This document shows, piece after piece, positions 56,452 to 64,000 of a stretch of 64,000 bases of DNA. Under the pieces are notes generated by a model that worked only from the letters and a program-made list of their open reading frames with translations, was not told the origin of the DNA and searched no databases. The translations under genes were made by a program, and so were the position numbers. The stretch is from Aradus depressus (taxonomy: Eukaryota; Arthropoda; Insecta; Hemiptera; Aradidae). Every line of letters starts with the position of its first letter. The stretch's first letter is position 1. Where the stretch lies: assembly GCA_963662175.1 (NCBI GenBank), contig OY759217.1, positions 46,476,108-46,540,107 of the forward strand. The letters run 5' to 3'.

Positions 56452-59427
56452 ATTTACTCTCCCCCATTCTGTATGCCCAATTTGGCTGAAATTATATGTG
56501 ATTACAAGATCGGAAAACATAAAATTGCGGTCAAAACTGCGAATTTATGGCAGATTACATAACTTCCCATATTCGTAGTATAGTTTAAAGAAAATACCAC
56601 AGCACAAAAAGTTGAATAATTTCCGAACAGCTTGAGAATTCTTCAAGATTTGTCCAAATACTATAATGTTAGTCTCTATTTAATAAAGACTGTCTTAAAA
56701 TACTATCGAATTTCGACGAAATGTTTCATTAGTTTTGGATATATAAAACTACAAATAATACACACTTTAAAAAAAAGTTTTTTTGTGATTAACATAACCT
56801 TATTTTTACGGTGAATTAAAACTGACATCGCTTATTGTAGTAAAATAGGTTGCAGAAAAGTTCATGAAAACGTGAACTTACCGTCATAGAATAATAGGCA
56901 TAAAAAGAGAAAATGATGCATGACACCATATTTTGAAACTCGTACACCAGGCCAAAAGCTTCTTTAAGATCCCTGTGCCACCTGAAAACCAAATTTAAAA
57001 TGTATCAACAATTGCTAAACTTTGTGCAACCAAAATTATTTTAAGGTGATAAATAAATGGCTTCATAATGATAGATCAGAGACCAAAAATCGAAAATGGA
57101 GATTTTGTTGTGTTAAGACGTCTGTTACATCGTTCTATGATGAAAGTAAATCAGTCCAACACTCTCTTCCCGTATTTTACTCTCTGCTTTGCGGTGTTTT
57201 TTTTTCTATGAAGTAAGGACATCAGTTCGGATGGAAGCCCTTACTTTATGAAATCATCCGCAAGGTGTGCTCCCCCACCATGTTGTTGTCACTCCCTATT
57301 CAGATGGCAGTGGAATGTTCGAAAGATTTTACATCCTTGCATGGAATTACCGTGAAAATAATCAGAAGACTGCAGAACCTGTTGTTACTCTGCAGGACTC
57401 CACTAGAATTGCTAGGCCGATACCCAAAAACGTTTGCAATTGCAACAGAAACTACATGAAAACGTTTAACCCTACAGTTAAAAATGTAGTAGTTTCACTT
57501 AGTATTTTTTTGGTTTTCAACAATGAAAGACTGTGTTTGTTTATTGCTTTTGTATTGCACCTTCGATAATAAATAATAATTGTACAGCAATCTAAGTGAT
57601 ATTAATATGAAAATTATCCAAATGTTTGTAGGCATTCATCGCTCTATAAAGAAAGGGCATCATTCCATGACTTAAAAAATATACTAAATTGTTTTTTATT
57701 TCATAAAAACTAGTTCATTGCGGTGCCCTACAACAATATTATGACAGTTTCAACACATTTCATAAAAAACATATGTTTTTTTTTCGTCTCCCGAAAATTT
57801 AACACCAAGGACTGATGCCCTTTCTTTATGAAGCCATTCAAATAGTTGTCTATAATGTAGACAACGTTTTCATATTATGAAGTGTCATCTAAGTCGCGGT
57901 CTTGTGGTTTAGAATTTAAAAAAAAAAAAAATTTGTGCACCTGCGAATCGTTTTTTTCGAAAATGAAATTTACCAAACATAAATCACGCTCGAACTTAAC
58001 GGACGATAACCTGCAACATCAATGTGCAAATACGCATATAATTTAATATAATTTTATATGCGGCCCGCGGGATTATAATGCATTTCGAAAGTGGCTCGCA
58101 AGATCATTTGGGTTGACCATCCGTGATATAAAGGAACTCGGAATTCCAATTTTGAGTAATTACTGCCCCACACAGATCTATCTTCCAGCACACCGCGTTT
58201 CGCTTGTCCTGTATTATTCGCCCATCTGCTATAATATATTATATTCACTATTTTATTATATTTATTATTTATTTATTATATATAAATAAGCAAATGTATT
58301 TATTTATGTAAGATCAGAATAGTTTTTGTAATTCTTAATATGTTTCAGTTCGTTTAGACGTAGCATTTTTTGTCAGATATTGACCCTCAATTGTTACATT
58401 TTTCTTCCGCATAAAGACCAGGAACTGATCTTTTGCAGAAAGGGAAAAATCCTAGAGTTGAGTGACAAAAAATACAGAAAACTACATTTATTGGCCAATC
58501 ATAAGCTTTGTTTGACATCATTCTTTCTTGTTGAGAGACACCTCCAGGATATCCCCTACCTCTTATAAAGGACGAGCCTGAAGATAATTTCGATAAATAT
58601 AACTAAAATTGTCCAGCAATGTCTGAAACATACTCGTATATTAGGTATATTGATGATATTATATTTACTACTTACTTCGTCAGAATGGTGTGTTTTTTGC
58701 ACAATTCGAACAATTCAGGGTAACCGTCAATACTTCGTTCTAAATTTAATTTCAACTTCAATTGAAATAATTGCCTTTTGAGAATATTTATTTCTGTTAC
58801 TGTACAGGTGACTGTCATATAGAAAAGGCCTTCTCCTCCCATCAGGTATAATGTACCTATACAAATCCAAAATGCAGAGCCACCTTCCACCCAATAAAAA
58901 GAGGAATTTGGTTCGATGGGCTCAGTTAATAGACCAGAGATCGGAAGAGGCACCACGGTAGGAGATGTTTTAAAGTCGAAATAGCACAAAATTGCATCTA
59001 TTATGACTCGACCTGGGAAGAAAGTTGTACAAAAAATAGCAAATAATGCTATAAATCTATAAAATACCTTCCAGAAATAGGTAATATTTTTATTTAATAA
59101 ATCAATCTCCCAAGACTCTTTATGATTGAAGATCAAGTCGTTTAGTCCTTTCATTAAACTTACAATTTCTCTTCTTTTAAAGGCATACAGAAAACCTTTC
59201 CCGAAAATAAGAACAGTCGTTGGACACAAAACGACGTCACTTATGGTACCTTCAGAGAAATCCGTTTTATACAAGATACCCAAACTTATAAACATTATGA
59301 TGAAAACATAAACTACACGCAACATTTGGAGAACGGATAATAGTTTCCCATATTTATGGTTATCAAAATCATACCAACAACCACAAATTTTTAAGTATTT
59401 AATAGTGAAGGTCACCCACGGATTCAT
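51924..59427 (-). CDS. odorant receptor OR-5 (7tm_6 family), five exons, intact
   Basis: Exons 5' to 3': 58676-59427, 56882-56981, 54729-54830, 52066-52224, 51924-51986; 391 residues, the longest of the five. Closest to OR-4: exon 1 differs at roughly 38 of 251 residues, concentrated in the second half, exon 2 at one. Exon 3 starts VKSLAALALLVLGAMVLL and ends in the shared NFVCNYLGETLITE. The C-terminus ends MKSSQHEPQ. Introns 2 and 3 carry three copies of one SINE, another SINE family, and a 38-base poly-C. Confidence 0.9.
52300..53500. other. OR-5 intron 3, AT-rich, nothing recognised
   Basis: 52300-52440 matches OR-4 intron 3 (36050-36180; GTTTTCCGCGGGAGCTAAGG). The rest is low-complexity AT-rich sequence without motifs. 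Confidence 0.5.
53500..53640 (-). mobile_element. second tRNA-derived SINE family
   Basis: The minus strand has CTACAGCGCTTGGTCGCATG as an A-box-like start and GGTTTGAATCCCGTCCGGGA as the B box, followed by an AACTCCCTCCCGGGGC body. Unlike the common SINE in this window in both head and body. Confidence 0.6.
54345..54675 (+). mobile_element. tRNA-derived SINE, full length
   Basis: Head GGCGCCGGTACCTCAGTGGT, B box GGTTCGAAACC, then the full body (GGATGGGACGTTAAGCGATG; CTCGTTAAAGACCCCTGCCC) and tail. A good reference copy for the family. Confidence 0.85.
54995..55295 (+). mobile_element. tRNA-derived SINE, diverged
   Basis: Head GCCGGTAGCTCAGAGGAAGC, B box GAGTTCGAAACCC, body shortened in the middle, tail ending in a CACAATAACTAACTG segment. 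In OR-5 intron 2. Confidence 0.8.
55385..55520 (-). repeat. dispersed repeat (GATTAATT family), diverged
   Basis: CGAATTACTTCCCCACTGTA followed by a Pyr-rich TTTTTGCTCTGCCTC and a GATTTGGTTGAAAGAACCTA segment leading into the AGGTGTCAT word of the 30040-30910 units. Confidence 0.45.
55537..55885 (+). mobile_element. tRNA-derived SINE, full length
   Basis: Head GGCGCCGGTAGCTCAGTGGT, B box GGTTCGAAACC, complete body with a G-rich insertion (GAGGGGGTCATAGGGG), intact tail. Confidence 0.85.
56414..56451. repeat. poly-C tract, 38 bases
   Basis: Uninterrupted C run in OR-5 intron 2. It generates spurious poly-Pro and poly-Gly frames on the two strands. Confidence 0.95.
57040..57840. other. insertion in OR-5 intron 1, unidentified
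   Basis: Absent from the matching place in OR-4: flanking sequence ATTATTTTAAGG..GATAAATA continues at 39900-39925 there. CTTTATGAAG-like words recur near 57240, 57650 and 57820 and may mark the insert's ends. The best frame (57267-57569) has no recognised motif. Confidence 0.45.
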
Positions 59428-60065
59428 GATTCCTGAGAGCTGTACTGTATACTAAGTTTTGGAAATGAGTGAGGACGGATAATCTTTGCTTGAATGATAT
59501 ATTCCAGAGACATAAATTGATCCCTGTAATTGTCTGTCTCTCAACAACCCTCAAACTTTTCTAACTCGCCTGAGAGAAGGCAAGTGTACGTCAGGTTCCT
59601 ACAGTCTCTTGAATTATATATATCTAGGAATCAATTTTCTGTTTAATTGCTAAATAACTTTGTTTTCTACTTCGTCAAGGTGGTAGTGTTGTTTGCCTTA
59701 CTTTCTTATAAGTCATGAAGTAGGAACAATATAAATTACTGAATAATTATGTTACTTCCAGACAAATTAAGAATAAGTATGTATTACTTTCCTTTCGTCA
59801 TGGTTCCTTAGTTATAATCTAATAGAAATGTTAATTTCATAAGATAAGTTTCAATATTAAGGAAGGTTTACAGAGGTGAATAGAAAATTGATTTTTTCGT
59901 AAGTACCGACATTCTGTTGCATGATACACTCCAAAGGCAGCTTTGATACGAGCATGAGTTTTTCCTTGATTCTGATTGTACACTGCCATTGGTTTCATGG
60001 AGGTTTTTACCCAGAAGCAATGCAGCCGTTAAAAAAAATAGTTAAGTTAAAATAGGAAAAGAGGA

Positions 60066-60660
60066 GTCTGCGATTCATAAAACACTCAAATACTGAACGT
60101 GTTCTTTAGGAGGATATCATTCATTTTCGTTTGACAACATGCGAACATTAATATACTAAAAGTGTTTTGTCGAGGGATTCTGCGATTCATAAAACACTCA
60201 AATACTGAAAGTGTTCTTTAGGAAGAGGATTCATTTTCGTTCGACAACATCCGAACACTAATATACTAAAAGTGTTTTGTCGAGGGATTCTGCGATTCAT
60301 AAAACACTCAAATACTGAAAGTGTTCTTTAGGAAGAGGATTCATTTTCGTTCGACAACATGCGAACACTAATATACTAAAAGTGTTTTGTCGAGGGATTC
60401 TGCGATTCATAAAACACTCAAATACTGAACGTGTTCTTTAGGAAGAGGATTCATTTTCGTTTGACAACATGCGAACACTAATATACTAAAAGTGTTTTGT
60501 CGAGGGATTCTGCGATTCATAAAACACTCAAATACTGAAAGTGTTCTTTAGGAAGAGGATTCATTTTCGTTCGACAACATGCGAACACTAATATACTAAA
60601 AGTGTTTTGTCGAGGGATTCTGCGATTCACAAAACACTTGTAAAACTGACGGTGTTTTTT
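60066..60660. repeat. 110-bp tandem repeat, ~5.4 units
   Basis: CGAGGGATTC occurs at 60171, 60281, 60391, 60501 and 60611, exactly 110 apart. Units are almost identical, including GACAACATGCGAACACTAAT, with the last one diverged as in the OR-4 copy. Confidence 0.95.
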
Positions 60661-62381
60661 GGAAGGAAGATATCATATTTTCTATGTTAATTTTTTTAAC
60701 GGTTGACTTGTTACTGCAGGAAAATATAGAATTAATAAGCATAAATAATAAAAATAAAGGTTCTCATAATTCATGCATTACATTAACTGCTTTGTGTATA
60801 CCAATAGTATAACCAATGACGGTTGATTTTCCGTAAAAGCCAAAAAAGTAATCATTTTCATTTATATGATAAAACGAAAAATGCATTGAGTAATAAATTA
60901 TGCAAATTTGATAAAAAGTTAAATACTTGATCAAACCTTTGGTTATGAGAGATGAAAGCTTTTTATGAATGTAAATCTAAATTAAATCCATATGTGATAG
61001 TGAGATGTGTTGTGGGGACGAGATTTCTCATAGAAATAAAAGACGTTGTCTTCTCTTCCCACTTCTATTATTGAACAGAACCGGTCTTCAACACGACAGC
61101 GTCATCATCAGTGGTACATACCACCCACACTGCATAGCAGTTAAAGCTGATGCTGTTGCGTTGAAAACTGATTCTGGTCAATAATAAAACAGTGGGAACA
61201 CATATTTTATTTCTATGCTTAACGTAATTCGTCAGGTCTCGTAAACTTTAATATATATTTGCTAACTTCTTCAATTTACAAATCATTTGTAATTGTTATT
61301 AAAGAAGAAATATGAACTATTAACGTCAAGCAAGCAGAAAAGTAAACTATGGCGGACAAACCATCGTAAAAAATTAACAACTTCATCAGAAAACTTTATG
61401 TAAATTTTCCACGTTTGTTTTAGTTAAGTATAGAAATTTATCACGCATTTTTGAAAAGGGTTCAAAAAAATGTGCATATGCTTTTCTTATAATGTTGTTT
61501 ATATTTTTGCAAATTCATCGCTTACTCCCTCGTAGTTTTTCTGCTAGTTTGACGCTCACATACTAACTTGGCACATTCAAAGTTCTCTTAGTCGAGTTTT
61601 ACAAACGTTACGTTATGTACTTGTTAATTTTGCTAAAACTGTATAAAAATTTACTTATTTTATCTCGATAAGTTCCAAATTGTAACTTACAGATGAAGTT
61701 GAGCTTTTTTTACTGCATTTCCGATGATAAATTCAATTTAAAATTATATAAAATGTATTTGATATTTCTTATTTGTAAAAGTTATAAATAAATTAATAAC
61801 CCTCAATTACTCCACTCCACGACAATGAATGAAGGTCTTACACCAAACCTATATACTCGACACAAACAAAAAGAAAAAAAAAAACAGCCTCATTCGATGC
61901 ACAACTCTGTCAGGTTATATTGAGTGCAGATTCAATTGAAATAATTTACGATCTTTCATGAGAACAGCTGACGACCAAGAACGGTAAACAAGCAAATTAA
62001 CCTTTTCTTATTTTCTCAATTTTTAAAAAACATTTTACTCTTGTTAATTGATTATTTTGTTTGTTTCTTTTCGTTTATTTGTGTTATATGATTCGTTTTT
62101 GTTCTAAAGTGTATTTTTTTTCTCTCTTTTTTTGCATGTAAAAGTAGGTACATCAAATGTTCTAAAACGTGGATAAAGCGCGTTTTATTGCTTTGTTTCA
62201 CTTCCACAAACACTATAAAATTAAGTGACTTTCACGAACTATTTCATATATTTTTTTATATTACGTGGAGTGAGTCTCTAATTATGTCGTGTGACAACGG
62301 GCACGGCTCAATTGGACAGTCAATCCTTTACTGGCCTCTCTGGCTCAGAGGTTGGCTGTCCGTCTCTTAACTCATAAATAG

Positions 62382-63680
62382 TTGGTTCGAGAATCCACTA
62401 CCCTACATTTTTTAAAAAAATATTCATTTTTTTTTCTTTTTCATTTGGGGAAGAGTAATAATAAAAATAATAGAGCAATATCAGCTCCGAACTCCCCTGA
62501 AAAGGCATCAAAGCGTGCTGCCAGGACTTGTTCCACCACCAGCCTGTCTCAACCGGCTCCCGATTTCACCTCTATTAACCCTTTTGCAACTTTAACACCG
62601 GAAAAAGCTACTACATCACACGTCTCTAATATGGAAGAGAATACACAGAAGGCGGATGATCCTAAACCGCCTCCGATATTTATAAAAAATATTTCAAATT
62701 ATGCAGAATTTTTTAGACGTTTGGAGACGATTGCAGGAATCAACTCATTTCTCTGCAAATTGAAACAAGATCACACTACAGTGTCCTGTCAATCAATTAA
62801 TGCATACAGGGCCATAGTAAAGAATTTTACTGAACAAAACTGTCGGTTTCATTCTTCATGGTGCAAATCGACAAACCATATAGAATTGTTGTCAGAAACC
62901 TCCACCACACAACTCTCCCAGAAATAATCAAGGACCAGTTGGCGGAGCTGGGGCATTCTGTCAGGAGTATCACTAATCTCATTCAACGGAAAAAAGACCC
63001 GATTTCTGGTACCGTGGTGAAATATCCTCTTCCTCTCTTCTTCGTGGACTTAGAGCCACAAACAAACAATAAGGAAATATTTCTCCTTAAAACACTATAC
63101 TGCGAGGATATCAGAATAGTGATTGAGGAGCCTCACAAAAAAAAAAAAAAACGATTGTTCAATGCCACCGGTGTCAAGCGTATGGACATACGAAGGCTTA
63201 TTGTCACTGCCTTCCAAGATGTGTTAAATATGCTGGAGATCATTTAACATTTAACGTAAAAAAGCACAGTCCTCCTAACAAGCCCATATCACAGCTCCAG
63301 TTCATATCCTTCTTCCATTCCCTTGGTTCTCGATTCATTTCTGTTGGCGACTACAACCCAAAACATCCCCTATGGGGAAGCCGCGTGACCTCACTCTCCT
63401 TAGATCTCTCAGTTCTGTTAATCCTCAGTTCCTCTCCCCTCCAGAGCCGACGTACTGGCCTACATCACTCACAAAACGTCCTGATCTGCTGGATTTCTTC
63501 ACCTCCTCCCAATCATCTGCTTTTCACCCCCAAACATACAATCTTTGCCATCCTTCCTCAGACCATAGTCCAGTTCTTTTGGTCCTAGATACACATCCTA
63601 ATCTTGTGAACCCACAACCTAAATTAATATACGGCCAGGTTGAAGAAGATTTGAACATTGAACTCATTAAGGAATTAATT
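62382..63680 (+). pseudogene. internally deleted Jockey-clade LINE, frameshifted (copy 2)
   Basis: Same gag-to-endonuclease fusion and same frameshifts as 43650-44945, with one or two residue changes in the first 181 codons and three extra A in the A run near 63140. The shared damage shows it was copied with the flanking segment rather than inserted twice. Confidence 0.75.
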
Positions 63681-63831
63681 TTTTAAATGCCTTGTCTCAC
63701 TTCTTAAAGACAACAGAAACAATAAGAAAATTGAACTAAATATGTTTATAATGGAGGAAATGTTCAAAAATAATAAAAATTGTATTTACTTATTTAATAA
63801 CCATGGTATATAAGTCGTGTTTCATGTACCA

Positions 63832-64000
63832 AAACAAAATTTGATACATTGCTTTCGTTTTTATTTTCTTGGCATCGTTCCTTCACAGATATCCTCTTGT
63901 ATGGTCTGTCGAATCTACTTTTTGTGTAATATTTTTATTACTTTCTCATTCCTATAGTATAAAAAAGTATTGTAATCGTGCGAAAATCTGAGTTCGAGAT
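63832..64000. other. sequence beyond the duplication, nothing recognised
   Basis: Unrelated to the sequence following the other copy (45098 onward). No gene seen. Confidence 0.4.

Larger units (their letters stand above)
59428..63831. repeat. segmental duplication, copy upstream of OR-5
   Basis: Partner of 41345-45097. It contains the same order: 5' flank with CTAATTGC-type block (59642), 110-bp repeats, palindromic element (about 61015-61220), tRNA-like sequence (62330-62400) and LINE remnant (62382-63680). An extra ~220-base piece at 61350-61573 lies between AAACTAT and ACATTCAAAG, which are adjacent in the other copy. Confidence 0.9.

Noticed and set aside
56314..56578. Open frames encoding poly-Pro or poly-Gly proteins
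   Set aside because: They are translations of the 38-base poly-C run on both strands.
60066..60660. CRISPR-like array of 110-bp repeats
   Set aside because: Units are contiguous with no unique spacers, and the genome is eukaryotic.

Overview
This is eukaryotic, AT-rich, repeat-laden DNA from an insect. The best evidence is five complete insect odorant receptors (7tm_6 family), spliced across five exons each, embedded in Jockey-type LINEs, a Ty3-type LTR element, tRNA-derived SINEs and MITEs. The order is not fixed by the sequence; a hemipteran is my guess, held at low confidence.

The core of the window is a tandem, same-strand (minus) array of five odorant receptor genes, here called OR-1 to OR-5 in coordinate order: 848-7258, 13852-23573, 26902-32971, 35670-41344 and 51924-59427. 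All five share one architecture: a 752-nt first exon, then exons of 100, 102, 159 and 51-63 nt. Intron phases are identical, splice sites are consensus, and I see no stop or frameshift in any of them, giving predicted proteins of 387-391 residues. OR-4 and OR-5 are the closest pair. OR-1 and OR-2 end in the same way, while OR-3, OR-4 and OR-5 have slightly extended C-termini.

Introns and spacers are filled with mobile DNA. OR-2 intron 2 holds a 4-kb LTR retrotransposon (15870-19914) that is internally deleted. The OR-1/OR-2 spacer holds a 1.67-kb element with 40-bp perfect terminal inverted repeats and a C-terminal fragment of a DUF7869-like protein (9960-11636). The OR-4/OR-5 spacer carries a full-length Jockey-clade LINE with two open reading frames and a 12-bp target duplication (47176-51422), next to a lone LDL-receptor-class-A-like remnant. 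A tRNA-derived SINE is present in about eleven copies in both orientations.

Upstream of OR-4 and OR-5 lies a nearly identical 3.75-4.4-kb segment (41345-45097 and 59428-63831). It contains a 110-bp tandem repeat that differs by three units, a palindromic element, and an internally deleted LINE remnant. Noncoding identity there is visibly higher than in the 3' part of the adjacent receptor exon, so the two genes look like mosaics of different ages. Decayed copies of exons 2 and 3 sit inside OR-4. The window therefore looks like an actively rearranging chemoreceptor cluster. I found no operon, CRISPR array, rRNA gene or genuine tRNA gene.
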